Assembly (NCBI GenBank): GCA_039566865.1
Contig: CM076960.1
Location: 13,120,501 to 13,184,500, forward strand
Source: Aurelia coerulea
Lineage: Eukaryota > Cnidaria > Scyphozoa > Semaeostomeae > Ulmaridae
Length of the DNA stretch: 64,000 nucleotides
Direction of reading: 5' to 3'
The notes beneath the pieces are model-generated. The model was not told the origin of the DNA. It did not search any database and saw only the letters and a program-made list of their open reading frames with translations. Each line of letters starts with the position of its first letter. Within the stretch, counting starts at the first letter, position 1. Below, piece by piece: positions 22,743 to 33,630 of this stretch. The position numbers and the translations under genes are program-made.

Positions 22743-25700
22743 ATGTCCAGTGTTTCACAAAATTCTGATGTAGATTTGGGTTTTGCTACCGCTGGTAAAG
22801 ATTTACGAGATTTTTTGGACCAGTTCCATCCAATTACGGAAAATGGTCAGTATTTAACTGTTGAAAATATTAATGGCATGAGCAAGAACTCATCAACACT
22901 TTCAATATTGCATTTGAATATTAGGAGCCTTAATAAACATGCCAATGAGCTAGTTAACCTGTTAAGTTCATTTCAGTTTTCTTTTGATTGTATTTGCTTG
23001 ACCGAAGTGCATAATACCAACTTGGAGCACTTTTCATCCCTGCTGAATGGATACAAGTTTCACCCTGTCCCTTCCCAAAGGGGCAACGTGGGTGGTGTCT
23101 GTGTATATGTTAAAAATGATCTTAAATTCAACGTACTTATCGACTTCAGTTTTACATGTGATAGTCCTTGTGAGAACCTGTGGTTCACATTGTCCAAAAA
23201 TAACTCTGAATCCATTGTAGGTCTTATCTATAGACACCCCGATGGTAACATTAATGAATTTTGTGAAAAAATTGAACTCACCCTCGAAAAAATAAGTCAA
23301 CACTCTTTCAGCCAAGCAATCTTGATTGGTGACATAAACATAGACTTACTTAAATACAACGATAGTAAGCACAAGAACGTTAAAACATATTTGGAACTTC
23401 TCTACTCCCATGGCTTTCTGCCTCAAACTGTGCTACCTTCTAGAGTTACTAGTCACAGTGCAACCCTAATCGATCATGTTTTTATGTACCAGCAACGACC
23501 TAGCGATCAAATAATTGCAGGTAACTTAGTGACTGACATAAGTGACCATTTTGCCTCAGTCCTAATGCTGAACAAGATTACTGCAGGAAAACAAACTTTG
23601 CCAAAGACACGTTTCTTCAGTGAAAGAAATCGTGCTAAGTTTAAGGAATCGCTGCAAAAGATTGACTGGAATAATTTTCAAGAATGCCAAGATTCTAATA
23701 CTTGTGCTGAAATTTTCAGTGAAGAGATATCTAGGTGCTTTAATGACTGTTTTCCATTGAAAACGCTTCCTAAAAAACGGATTAAAGATAAACCATGGGT
23801 GTGTAAAGGACTGCGAAAGTGTATACGTAAGAAAAACAAACTATACAAACTTTCACTCTCTCGTAAAGACCAAACATCCATTGAAAAGTACAAGAAGTAC
23901 AAAAATGTCTTAACAAACTGCTTGAGACAAGCTGAAGCAAATTACTTTGATAATATCCTAAAAGACAAGGCAAATGCTGTTTTTCGCATGTGGGCTATAC
24001 TTGGACCAATGCTCAATCCAAAAAAGAACAAAACATCGTGCAAAATCGCAAAAATAGTTGATAAGTCAAAACGCACTTTTACATCAGATGCCGATATTGC
24101 TAATTCTCTGAACAACTTCTTTTGTAATATTGGTAGAACTATTAATAGCAAAGTTAGTGCTACGGACATACACTTCTCTAAATTTCTTGAAAATCAGAAC
24201 GAATGCTCTTTCTTCCTCGCAAAAGTCACGAAACAGGAGGTCCTCGACGAAATTTGTCATCTAAAGCCTGGTAAAGCTGCAGGTCATGATGGCATAAAAC
24301 CAGATATCATCAAGGAATGTTTTGAAAGCCTAGTAGACCCTCTCACGCACCTTTATAATACATCGTTTGAAACTGGTGTTTTTCCAGATATCTGGAAGAT
24401 TGCTAAAGTTATTCCCATTTTCAAAAAAGGAGATAGATCCGATGAAGACAACTATCGCCCCATCTCCCTTCTTTCGTGCTTTGAAAAAGTCCTGGAACGA
24501 CTCATGTGTAAAAGAATGCTAGACTTTCTAAAAAAGCACAAGATCTTATACAAACTGCAATTTGGCTTCAGAGAGAGTCATTCCACTGCTCTGGCTTTAA
24601 TTGAGGCCTTGAATGAAATTTACTCAAAACTTGATGAAGGAAAGTTCGTTTTAGGGATTTTCCTTGACCTCAAAAAAGCCTTTGATACAATTGATCATAA
24701 GATACTACTACATAAGCTAGAACACTATGGTTTTCGTGGCATAGCAAGCAAATGGTTTTGTAGCTACCTTTCAAATCGAAAACAATTTACCTACGTAAAT
24801 GGATGCAACTCTAAACTTGGGATAATAAACACAGGTGTCCCACAGGGATCCGTCCTAGGACCCATTCTCTTCACGTTATACGTGAATGACATGGCCAATG
24901 CTACGAAATTACAACCTAGACTGTTTGCAGATGACACCAACATTTTTGCATCTGGTAAAGATATTGATGCCCTGGTTCAAGACACCAATATCGAATTACA
25001 AAAACTTCATACTTGGTTCAAAGCAAACCGTCTGAAACTAAGCATAGAAAAAACATCTTACTGTATTTATTCCCCCAAAAGGAACCCAACCCCATGCCGA
25101 GTCAATGTCCAAATTGGAGAAGATATAAAGAGGTCTGGCTATGTAAAATACCTTGGTTTAACCATTGATGAGAAACTGACATGGGAAAAACACATCGAAG
25201 AATTAGGCACTAAAATCGTTCGTTATGCTTCGATCTTTCGAAAAGTTCGACATCTGCTTCCTAAAAAGTGTTTGCAATCCCTATACAATGCATTTATTCA
25301 ATGTAAGATAGATTATGGTATTGAAATTTACGGCGATGCTTCCAAAAAGTTGATGAAACGTACGCAGACACACCAAAATAGAATACTCAAAATCCTACAG
25401 CACAAGAACCACCTTGCTTCAACTAATACCATACATCGAGAATATAGTACACTAAAAGTTTCAGATCAATATGAGATAAAAATCCTAAAGCTGATGCATT
25501 TACACACGCACAACAAGGCAAAATTGCCAGAAGTTTTCCAAAATTCATTTCAGACCAGATCAAGCATTCATCAATATCCCACCCGCTACAGTGACAATTT
25601 TGCTATACCAAAAACTATAAATCGATTCGGCAACCGAGCCATAACTGTTAAAGGTCCCAGGCTCTGGAACTCTCAACCTCCTGAATTAAATAAGATAGTC

Positions 25701-25757
25701 ACTCTGAAAGGATACATCAAGGCCCTAAAAGATTACAAACTAGGATCTTACCTATAA
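22743..25757 (+). CDS. LINE-C ORF2: endonuclease-reverse transcriptase
   Basis: This frame encodes 1004 residues with no stops. The AP-like endonuclease is in the first 280 residues: LNIRSLNKH near 57, LTEVHNTN, GGVCVYV, LIGDINIDLL near 195 and DISDHFASVL near 268. The RT core follows: GKAAGHDGIKPDI, RPISLLSCFEKVLE, FLDLKKAFDTIDH near 640 (motif A), NTGVPQGSVLGPILF near 698 (motif B), RLFADDTNIF near 729 (catalytic FADD) and YLGLTIDEKLTWEKHI (motif E). It ends with the usual GPRLWNSQP motif. Its start lies 104 bp after the ORF1 stop, so translation must reinitiate. The frame is complete, and the enzyme may still have been active at insertion. Confidence 0.93.
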   Translation: MSSVSQNSDVDLGFATAGKDLRDFLDQFHPITENGQYLTVENINGMSKNSSTLSILHLNIRSLNKHANELVNLLSSFQFSFDCICLTEVHNTNLEHFSSLLNGYKFHPVPSQRGNVGGVCVYVKNDLKFNVLIDFSFTCDSPCENLWFTLSKNNSESIVGLIYRHPDGNINEFCEKIELTLEKISQHSFSQAILIGDINIDLLKYNDSKHKNVKTYLELLYSHGFLPQTVLPSRVTSHSATLIDHVFMYQQRPSDQIIAGNLVTDISDHFASVLMLNKITAGKQTLPKTRFFSERNRAKFKESLQKIDWNNFQECQDSNTCAEIFSEEISRCFNDCFPLKTLPKKRIKDKPWVCKGLRKCIRKKNKLYKLSLSRKDQTSIEKYKKYKNVLTNCLRQAEANYFDNILKDKANAVFRMWAILGPMLNPKKNKTSCKIAKIVDKSKRTFTSDADIANSLNNFFCNIGRTINSKVSATDIHFSKFLENQNECSFFLAKVTKQEVLDEICHLKPGKAAGHDGIKPDIIKECFESLVDPLTHLYNTSFETGVFPDIWKIAKVIPIFKKGDRSDEDNYRPISLLSCFEKVLERLMCKRMLDFLKKHKILYKLQFGFRESHSTALALIEALNEIYSKLDEGKFVLGIFLDLKKAFDTIDHKILLHKLEHYGFRGIASKWFCSYLSNRKQFTYVNGCNSKLGIINTGVPQGSVLGPILFTLYVNDMANATKLQPRLFADDTNIFASGKDIDALVQDTNIELQKLHTWFKANRLKLSIEKTSYCIYSPKRNPTPCRVNVQIGEDIKRSGYVKYLGLTIDEKLTWEKHIEELGTKIVRYASIFRKVRHLLPKKCLQSLYNAFIQCKIDYGIEIYGDASKKLMKRTQTHQNRILKILQHKNHLASTNTIHREYSTLKVSDQYEIKILKLMHLHTHNKAKLPEVFQNSFQTRSSIHQYPTRYSDNFAIPKTINRFGNRAITVKGPRLWNSQPPELNKIVTLKGYIKALKDYKLGSYL

Positions 25758-26099
25758 TAAATATTTCAACCAACAATTTGCATTTAATTTACATAATGGG
25801 TCTTGTCATATGATACAATTTCTCTTCCATAAATCAACTTTTTCTTAATTACGGGCTTAATTATCAGTAATTGAGTAATTTTAGTTTTTACCTTTCTTTC
25901 TTTCCATTTCCGTATATTATCTTAGTAGTATTAGAAGCATAAATATTCATAGTTATGTATTTATCGACACCTAACATAACGTTTATTCATTCTGTTATTG
26001 ATCTTATATTCATTATCATTATTATTAAAAAAAACAATATAGTTATTTGTAGTTTTGAATTTTTAGTTATTTGTATTTGTAGTTATTTGTAGTCTTAAA

Positions 26100-26240
26100 T
26101 TTCTTAGCGCTGTATACCGTTCTGTTTTGCTGTAAGCGCCCCAGACTTGATAATCTTTGCTTCTTCTGGGGCGTATGAAATTATATGTAGTTAGTTTAAC
26201 TCATATGTTTCATGAATCATTATCATCATCATCATCAATG
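26100..26240 (+). promoter_or_regulatory. LINE-C 3' UTR hairpin and ATC tail
   Basis: GCGCCCCAGA (26137 region) and TCTGGGGCG (26166 region) form a stem close to the 3' end, followed by ATTATCATCATCATCATC. Stem-loops here are typical recognition sites for the element's own RT (family knowledge). Confidence 0.6.
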
Positions 26241-26399
26241 TGCTCAAAGCCTCTACTGTAAACCTAGTAATAGATACATAAGGTCCATTGAGTGCTGAAA
26301 TCACTGTAGACATTCTGCCTCCATCTCTCTTGGCAAAGTGTTCCAAATTTGCGGTCATAAAGTCTCACATTTATAAGTATTAAGTATTACTATAAGTCT

Positions 26400-26937
26400 C
26401 AGTCAAACATACTGAACATTTCACCAAACATTGAAGTAAAAAAAACCAAAACCCTTCAATGTGCGATTGAAGGGTGGTCAAATACACCGAACATTTCATC
26501 AAACATTTTGACATTGCACCATTGCAAAGACAGAACAAGGCAACACCAAAAATGTGCCAAATTGAATCACATGTTGTCGTGAGCAAAATGACAGATTGCG
26601 AGAATGTATTATTCAAAATTTAATCATAAAACTTATCAAACTCTTGTTTATCACCTTGCAAGATTTGGACTGGATGACTTTCTGGATGATAGTACGCATA
26701 CATAGATATAAAATTAATGAGATTATTAGATTAAATGTTTGGCTAGGTACAACATACAACATTTCACCAAAAATTAGAACAATGGAAAAGTTTGGTGAAG
26801 TTTTTAAACTTCATCAAACAACAAAGAACATTATTGAACTAGATTTTGATTACTGAACAAGGTGGTAAAGCAAACTGAACTTTCTTAAAACATCAGAGTT
26901 GGATATGGTTCAGTGAAATATTTGGCACGTTTGACTG
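26400..26937. mobile_element. Possible MITE with CAGTCAAAC ends
   Basis: CAGTCAAACATACTGAACAT at the left is loosely mirrored by GTTTGACTG at the right. Words like GAACATTTCACCAAACATTG recur inside, and a perfect small hairpin lies near 26450-26470 (CCCTTCAATGTGCGATTGAAGGG). No coding capacity is seen. Confidence 0.45.
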
Positions 26938-27085
26938 GGGTTTTTTGCTCAATCAAGATCAAACACATCCAAAAACATGTCAAATGTTCAAGAGACTAAT
27001 AAAGCTGGGATGGACATGTGTGTAGCTGCACAATGTATGTTGGATATGCAGCTGTAAGGTTTTTCAAGTTTCAATTCATACTTAC

Positions 27086-27134
27086 TGATTTTGGATGAGC
27101 TGAATTGTCAATGCACTTTTACCAACACCACCAG
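27086..27134 (-). CDS. Ras: Ras GTPase, exon for codons 11-27 (P-loop)
   Basis: This 49-nt exon encodes A-GGVGKSALTIQLIQN plus two bases of H27. It holds the P-loop (GxxxxGKS/T) with wild-type glycines at positions 12 and 13, and K16/S17 for phosphate and magnesium binding. The acceptor is TTTCAG and the donor GTAAGT. Splitting the P-loop between two exons (intron at codon 11) is an unusual position for Ras. Confidence 0.96.
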
Positions 27135-27577
27135 CTGAAAGGAAAAATGAAAAACATCTCAGGAAGTGTGATCTGCACCTGCTTGCAAATTTTGAGTGAC
27201 TCAAAAAAATGTCCCTGCTTCAAAAATCTGGTCTTTATAGCAAAACTGTTTTTGCTGAGCAAAAACAGTTTGGCTATAAAGGCCAAAATTTAATTTTTCC
27301 AATAGCTACCGTAAAAGAATGAAGAAGTTTTTGTATTTTTTGTTGTTGGTAATATTTAAAAATAGTAGTCCTTGGTAAATTCAAATAATTCAAAAGAATG
27401 AATTTGCATAACATCCAGAAAATGGCCAAAAATGCATGATGCAAGGTCTCTCGAAACAAAAGAAATGCAACTTGTCAGTTTTAAAAGATAATAAAACATT
27501 TTTTTAGTTACTGAAAGTTTGTTAAACAATGATGTGTTGAAATACCTTATCCTGAGTTATACTCCTTAAGGTGACTC

Positions 27578-28637
27578 TTGACTGACCTTGGATGGGAATC
27601 TCTAAGCCTCCGCAGATGGAGCAGACGTCTTACGTTGTTTTATAAAATAATAAATAATTTAACCCCAGACTACACAAGGGACCCAATGCCACCACTTCAA
27701 CAGGTCCAGTATTCACTTCGCGAGCGTGACACAATCGGGCAAATACGAGCAAGGACAGAAAAATATAAATCTAGTTTTTATCCTCACTGTTTGTCTGAGT
27801 GGAATAAACTTGATCCTGAAATTAGATTGTCACCTTCTGTTGCTGTTTTTAAGAAAAAGCTACTATCCATAATCCGCCCCCCTACAAAATCTGTATTTGG
27901 GATTCATAACCCTAAGGGCCTGTCTTATCTTACTCAACTCAGGGTTGGTCTCAGCAAGTTAAACTTTCACAAATTTCAACACAATTTTAGAGATACAATA
28001 AACCCAATGTGCCCAAGTAACGATGGAATCGAGGATACGGAACACTTCTTGTTGCGCTGCCCCTCTTTTGGTGTTCAAAGGGCTGATCTCCTCGCTGGTA
28101 TCTCCATTCTTATACGACCATTTGGATATGCAGATGTTGCAAATGAAGCTCTGTTGCAAATCTTACTGTACGGCGATAAGACTTTTCCAAATGAACTGAA
28201 TAGGAGTATCCTTGAGCTGACGATACGTTTTATACATAGTACTGGTCGCTTTGAATAAAGTATCTCGCCCCCATCCCCCTAGTAAGCCACCAATTATTTA
28301 ATTAACTATCGTATGTAAAGTCTGTCTCAAATTATATATGAGGTGAGATTTGTGATAGCGCAAAATTTTCCATAACGGCGGCAGGCATCTTGTCTGTTGT
28401 TATCGCGGACAATTTTTCACCTTATGTCTAATTTGAGACAGAATGTAGTTTTCTTTCTTTTGCTTTCCCATGTATTATTGTCTTAGTTTTTCGTGATGCC
28501 ACAGAATAGTCATGATATTTTGCATCTAGTGGCATCGTCTCGTAGTGTAGTAAAGTATTTTGTAAGTAGTGTAACTAGTAAATTTGTATTGTAAATTTTT
28601 AATGGAATGTAGAAAAAAAAAAAAAAAAAAAAAAAAG
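27578..28637 (+). pseudogene. 5'-truncated LINE with TSD and poly-A
   Basis: The frame at 27578-28258 (226 residues) is the end of a LINE ORF2. It reads SLRRWSRRLTLFYKIINNLTP, later SSFYPHCLSEWNKLDPEI, and a zinc-knuckle-like CPSNDGIEDTEHFLLRCP. A poly-A run of about 25 closes the copy near 28612-28637. The word GGTGACTCT occurs on both sides (27570-27578 and 28638-28646), giving a 9-11-bp target duplication. Endonuclease and RT core are missing because of 5' truncation. It hit the end of the fold-back element listed here. Confidence 0.85.
28321..28442. mobile_element. Small MITE, TCTGTCTCAAATTA family (copy 1)
   Basis: The ends TCTGTCTCAAATTA and TAATTTGAGACAGA are perfect inverted repeats around about 95 bp. 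It sits in the 3' part of the truncated LINE. A second copy is at 31043-31145. Confidence 0.7.
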
Positions 28638-29131
28638 GTGACTCTGCTTTCCACTCCGATGAGCACGGAAAACCAGTTTTCAGAAACCCCCTCCCCCCCT
28701 CCAGAAACTTATTAATTGCTCTGGAACCAACCGGTCTATCAAAATTCTGTAAACAAGATTATATGGTATTACTCAAATTCTTGGCGATCGAAAGATGATA
28801 TCAAACAAAAGTGTTTGTTTTAGCGGCTTTGGAGAAGGCTCACTTCAAAATATTTTAATGGTTTCAGAAGAAATTCATTTTCCATTCCGCTAATCTATAA
28901 ATCTTAATCAAACATTTTCCCCATTCATCATACTATTATATGTTCACGGACACATATACTGTACAGTACCAACTTTGAAGTCAAAATCTTGGCCAGTTTT
29001 TCAGCAGTAAAATTATCAAGTTTGGTAGCCTACTTGACAACAAGCACTAGAAAAGCTGGCCACTTGATTATGACTTGGCAAATGCGTAAGAATCGGCAAA
29101 GCACTCGCAAGCATGCGTGAAACAAGTCATA

Positions 29132-29602
29132 TGGTCTAAAGTCGATTCGTTATCTTGGAGCTAAACTCTGGAATACATTACCCGTGGAACTCCGAAACGC
29201 TTCATCAAAAATATCCTTCAAAAAGCAACTGAAAATTTACTTATTTAACAAGGCTAGTTTTTGATAATTGCACAACTTCTATTTTATAGTATGAAAAGCA
29301 AATGCGTGTATTTCTTGGAATCATTCAAGTCCAACCAAATTTATTTGAAATTATTATAGGATAGGGGGGGCTCTCTCCTCGATTAGTTTACCTATTGAGA
29401 GAACTCCTCCTTTAAGTAATTCCCTCCATACAATTTATCTCGTCTCTCTGTATTTGTATATTGTATTAATTTTCCGTATCAATGTATTAATTCTTTGTAA
29501 TATTGTCTTATTTCTTTGTAGTTTAGTTAATTGTTGGTATTGTTAATTATGAAATTGTATGTAGTGGAATTTAAAATATGAACTGAAACTGAAACTGAAC
29601 TG
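29132..29602 (+). pseudogene. LINE 3' end fragment
   Basis: Translation near 29157 gives GAKLWNTLPVELRNASSKIS and ends with LKIYLFNKASF-stop, the terminal block of a LINE ORF2. The 3' UTR has a conserved CTCTCTCCTCGATTAGTTTA word shared with the copy at 60716-61110. The tail is a CTGAAA-type microsatellite (29582-29598). AGTCA at both borders may be a short target duplication. Confidence 0.75.
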
Positions 29603-30624
29603 AGTCAGCATTCTTTCGAGATTAACAATCCAAATCTATCTTTTACCTTACAAATCTGTTTCAAGTCTCAAGGTGAAGAAAAAGAAAGAGGTTTGCAAAA
29701 CAGTGTGTGACTGGAAATGATCAAAATAGTTTACATTGTAATAAAATGAAACATGATGCAATCAATCTTGTTGTATTTCTCATTTGATTACAATGTATGG
29801 AACACTTTTGATCGTTTCAATCACACATTGTTTTACAAACCTCTTTCCTTTTCTTTGCCTTGGGACTCAAGTGTGATATTCTAATAGCTTGTGCAAGCAA
29901 AACAGATTTGTAAGAAAAACGATAGATTCACACTGTCAGTCTCCAAGAATGCTGACTTGTTTCACACATGCTTGCAAGCCCTTCACTGATTCTTTGGCAT
30001 GTTTGCCAATCGATAATTGACTGACCAATTTTTCTACTGTTTGTTGTTGAGCAGGCTGCCAAACTTTAGAATTTTATTTTTGGCAATCGAAAGATCTATT
30101 AAATTGAACAAATTTGGCTTGCGTGTCCATGAATATAAAGTGTCAGTGTTAAAAAGGTTTGATTATATAATCTTTAGATTAGCAGAGTAGAAAATAAAGC
30201 TCTTCTGAAGCCCATAAATATTTTTAAGTGAGCTTTCTTCAAAGCTGTGAAAACGAACAATTTTGTTTAATATATCTTTCGATTGCCAAGAATATGAGCA
30301 ATTACCATACTGTATACTTTTAACAGAATTTTGAAAAATCAATTGGTTCCAGAGCAATTAATATAAGTTTCTGGAGGGGTGGATTTCTGAAAACTGACTT
30401 TCTGTGCTCATCAGAGCAGAACGGAAAACAGAGTCAGCTGAAGAAACATTACAGTATAAATCTTTCTTATAAGCGCAGTTAATTTGAAATTATTTATTCT
30501 CTACTTTTCTTTGGCAAGTACTTGGCATGATGAAACCAAACAAAATGAGTACAAAATGTCCTGAAACAATGTTCTCAGTATTAGTAATAATTAATATACA
30601 ATTGAACTCTGCACAAAATATCCA

Positions 30625-32045
30625 GGGGTCGTCCAAAAATCCACTTGTGATCGCTTAGCGGCATTTGGCTGCTAAGGGGGGAGGGGGTTTCATCAAAATC
30701 CGTTAAGTGATCATTGGTGGAATTTTAAGGAATCCTGACCAAGAACATAAGATCCTTTTGGATGATTACAAAGTCCGTTCTGAGCTAAGCAAGCAGAAGA
30801 AAATCTGAATATTGATTTCTTCATAATCCCAAATGATTTTGATGCTGTTTTTAGCTACAGTCAGAGAGATGAATGTTGCTGCTAAAGTCGCCTTCAGTAA
30901 AAAATCAAGCGCCTTGTACATATATGGACAAGAATCCCCCTCGAAAGCAATTTTGATCTTTATGTCAAACAAGGATGATATGCAAACAATCAAAAGTTGG
31001 TACCCCTAGTTTGCTTAGTTCGTGCATGAAACTATTGGTGCATCTGTCTCAAATTAGATGTCATGTGACATTTACGATAACGCAAAATTACTTATGCAGA
31101 ACCCTGCAGAATGTTTCTATTCACGGACATCTAGTTTGAGACGAAACAAGCAGTCACGAAGATAACCTCTGTGCAGAATCATACTGTATGCATGAAAGAT
31201 GTTTTGGTTCAGTGTGATCACGTGCCTTCCCCTAGTCAATGGCTCCATTGTTTGCTGGGACTCTGCACCTTTCCTCTCAACTTCACATGCTACGTTTGCA
31301 TCTGTAGCTAAGGAGGAAAGGGGGGGAGGTCCTTCCACCTTCTGTGATGCTGCAAATGCTAGCCTCTGTGCAGGCTGCCGGTTACATCATCCTCTAAAGT
31401 TGACTTATTTGCATAATGAGTACTATCAACAAGTGGCTAATGATGCGTTCGTTCTAGAAAACCATTGTTTTAACAAAATTGAGCTGCTAATGAAGTCAAG
31501 AACGTGCCAATTCTGGGTAAATTTGTTGCTGTGCCAGGGTAAACATCATGGTGATTTATCCATCTTATGGTGTCAAATCTGTCTAACATGAAACATGCCG
31601 ACCTCAAATTTTTCTATCGGATCGCGGGAAACTTCCGTCTTGTGTGCACTTTCTGTGCACTTTCCTTATTTCAGTGCCAATTAGCAGAGGTAAAACGTTA
31701 ATCAATTGCTTTAACGAGCGTGACGGACTTACTTTCTTTCTTTCCTTCTTTCTGACTGACCTGGAGCCCCCTCTTAGATTACAAAGTTGGACTTTGTAAT
31801 CAAAAATGAATGTCGAGGCTCGATTTCATGCACTCTTTACAATGATTTTACCAACTTTTGCTGGTGTTGCTTTAAAATATCCTGCAATCCAATGCGTGGT
31901 CAAGTTAGGCCCAATAATAAAAATTGAAAACTTGCATGTCAGAAAATTTACAAGTCCGTTAAGGAGGGGGAAGGAGGGGGGTCGAGAAGTTAGCAGCCAA
32001 ATGCCGCTAACTGATGATCACAGGTGGATTTTTGGGCAACCCCCA
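30625..32045. mobile_element. TIR element of about 1.4 kb (GGGGTCGTCCAAAAATCCAC ends)
   Basis: The left end and the complement of the right end (GGGGTTGCCCAAAAATCCAC) match for about 80 bp, including TTAGCGGCATTTGGCTGCTAA and a G-rich/C-rich block. The interior holds a small MITE and no transposase. The target duplication is not clear. Confidence 0.65.
31043..31145. mobile_element. Small MITE, TCTGTCTCAAATTA family (copy 2)
   Basis: It has the same termini as 28321-28442 (TCTGTCTCAAATTA; right end TAGTTTGAGACGA) around a similar AT-rich interior with GATAACGCAAAATT shared between copies. It is nested in the element at 30625-32045. Confidence 0.65.
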
Positions 32046-32083
32046 AACGAAATGTCCTGAGATGTTTTAAACTCAAAACAATG

Positions 32084-32284
32084 ACTTAAAGACAAATGAC
32101 GGATATATGGCGCCTAGTTTATAAATAGAACAAAAGATGGATGAGTGCTTTCATTTGTCCAATTGATTTGCTAATCTCTCAAGATCATCAAATACAATAA
32201 TGGAATACAATAATAGGCTATATTTAGATTGCCCAGGCCCCTGATTTAAATCACCTTATATCTCCGTCATTTGTCTTTAAAGTG
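32084..32284. mobile_element. Short inverted-repeat element
   Basis: TTAAAGACAAATGACGGATA at the left is mirrored by the complement of TATCTCCGTCATTTGTCTTTA at the right, giving a 200-bp MITE-like unit with no coding content. Confidence 0.6.
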
Positions 32285-32610
32285 ACAAAGCATATCAATC
32301 ACATGTTCTGTTCAAAATAGAAGGGGGCACCATATAAAATCTCCCCCTTTCTTACTTTTTAATCATCTTGACATATCGCAAAACATAATAGGAGGGAAAG
32401 GGGATTGCTCCCAATTTGACCTAGAATATCAATTCCTTCGTTCTTATGGGATTTTCCCACCAATGTCTATTATTCATTGTTGGCCAAGAAGTAATAGGCC
32501 TGTCTAGGCCTGGTATAGTCTATAGGCCTAAAAAAAGTCGAAAAAACAGACTTCTACAAGGAATATAGCAGTAGGAGTAGCAGCGAAGGAAGACAAGCCC
32601 AATCTCTTAC

Positions 32611-32641
32611 CACCAACGACCACAAGCTTGTATTCTGTCAT
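32611..32641 (-). CDS. Ras: Ras GTPase, first coding exon (codons 1-11)
   Basis: It encodes MTEYKLVVVG plus the first base of codon 11, identical to the canonical Ras N-terminus. The ATG is at 32641-32639 on the minus strand and the donor is GTAAGA. At 31 coding nucleotides it is a tiny coding exon, followed by a 5.5-kb intron. Ras acts as a GDP/GTP switch at the plasma membrane upstream of Raf/MAPK and PI3K (family knowledge). The 5' UTR and promoter should lie to the right of 32641; I cannot mark them. Confidence 0.95.
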
Positions 32642-33459
32642 TCTTTAAAGTTTTCAAAATTGCACGGCTTCTTTAGATGCTTTGATGTTTTCCTTGCCCT
32701 ATACTACGTAGATCAATTATTTTCTGTGTGGTTTTTGAATCAAAACTTCATCAAAAACTCAACACTCCCTGTTTTCTGTTTTCTAAATAAATTCATGTGG
32801 AGCCTCGATTTCATATTATTGCATCAAAATAAGGCTGGGTGCTGGGACACCCTAGACAGTTTTTGCTTTTCCGCAAGGCAATCCTTGATAAAGTTTGTTG
32901 TTTGAAGGCAGAAACACTGCAATACGACAAAAACAACAGCAAATACTTGAATTTATTTAATTCCAATATTTCGTCCTGCCATGCAGGACTTGTTGACTTC
33001 CTTGACAGTTTGCGCATGCTGCAGAAGATCATTCAACTCAATCAACCTTTGGAACAAAAGTTGGTTTGGTTGGCAAGAATTGTAAAGGAGGAGCCTCATC
33101 ATATTTGAGGTGTTCCCAAAGAAAGCATTGGTGTTACTTGAAGATGATTTAACTGAGGTAAGTATGAACTGGAAAGTTCGCTTCTGATATGTTTTGATGT
33201 GTCTACGCCACATGCAGGTGAGACTGCTTGTGCTAGGAAGTTCAGCAGCAGCCAAAAAATATTAAATACTGTGGCCTAAATTTAGGCCATTTTAGATAGT
33301 TTATTATAAACTCAACTCAACAACATATAAAACCATGCAAAGAAAAAAATAGACAGGTCGCTTCAAAAAAGCGAACAAACCATTTATTCAAACTTCTGAA
33401 CACTGATATTTGAGGTTAGAGACCTGGCATGTTTTCTTCAATGTGGAATTGTTTTTTGG
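32642..33459. other. Region upstream of Ras, no gene recognised
   Basis: It should contain the Ras 5' UTR and perhaps the promoter or a non-coding first exon. I see only short, unconvincing open frames. The Gypsy element starts about 820 bp upstream of the Ras start codon. Confidence 0.45.
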
Positions 33460-33599
33460 TGTTATCATCGTAATAAATTATCATAATTAACTGTATAATT
33501 TAGGCCTCGTGTCCTGTCCAGCTCTCTGTTGTTTATGATATTGGTGAGCCTACACGTTGTTTTTCTCTCCGATATATTTCTGTTTTATGGTTGATAACA
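33460..33599 (+). repeat. Gypsy left LTR (140 bp)
   Basis: It starts TGTTATCATCG and ends TTGATAACA. It is nearly identical to the right LTR, differing by a few substitutions and small indels (for example near GGCCTCGTGTCCTG). At 140 bp it is short for a Gypsy LTR. Confidence 0.9.
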
Positions 33600-33600
33600 C

Positions 33601-33620
33601 TGGTGACAGTAGCTTTGGAA
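33601..33620 (+). promoter_or_regulatory. Putative primer-binding site
   Basis: TGGTGACAGTAGC follows the LTR by one base. The leading TGG matches the complement of a tRNA CCA end. I cannot name the tRNA. Confidence 0.5.
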
Positions 33621-33630
33621 CCCTGCTACC

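Larger units (their letters stand above)
19607..26240 (+). mobile_element. LINE-C: full-length L2/CR1-like LINE with esterase ORF1
   Basis: A two-ORF non-LTR retrotransposon in the sense opposite to Ras, inside the Ras intron between codons 27-37 and 11-27. ORF1 has a coiled coil and an SGNH esterase domain; ORF2 has an AP-type endonuclease and reverse transcriptase. The 3' end lacks poly-A and stops in a short ATC microsatellite (about 26218-26240), as expected for this group. A 1.26-kb DNA element splits ORF1. The 5' boundary is uncertain; the ORF1 start is used. Confidence 0.85.
27572..30436. mobile_element. Large fold-back element broken by two LINE insertions
   Basis: The left arm (27572-27578 plus 28647-29131) and the right arm (29603-30436) are inverted copies of each other. 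Both begin TGACTCTG, then TTTCC, GATGAGCAC, CAGTTTTCAGAAA and so on inwards, over several hundred bases, with moderate divergence. Removing LINE pieces 27579-28637 and 29132-29602 leaves a palindrome of about 1.3 kb. No transposase is visible. Possible superfamilies are hAT or other long-TIR fold-back elements. Confidence 0.7.
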
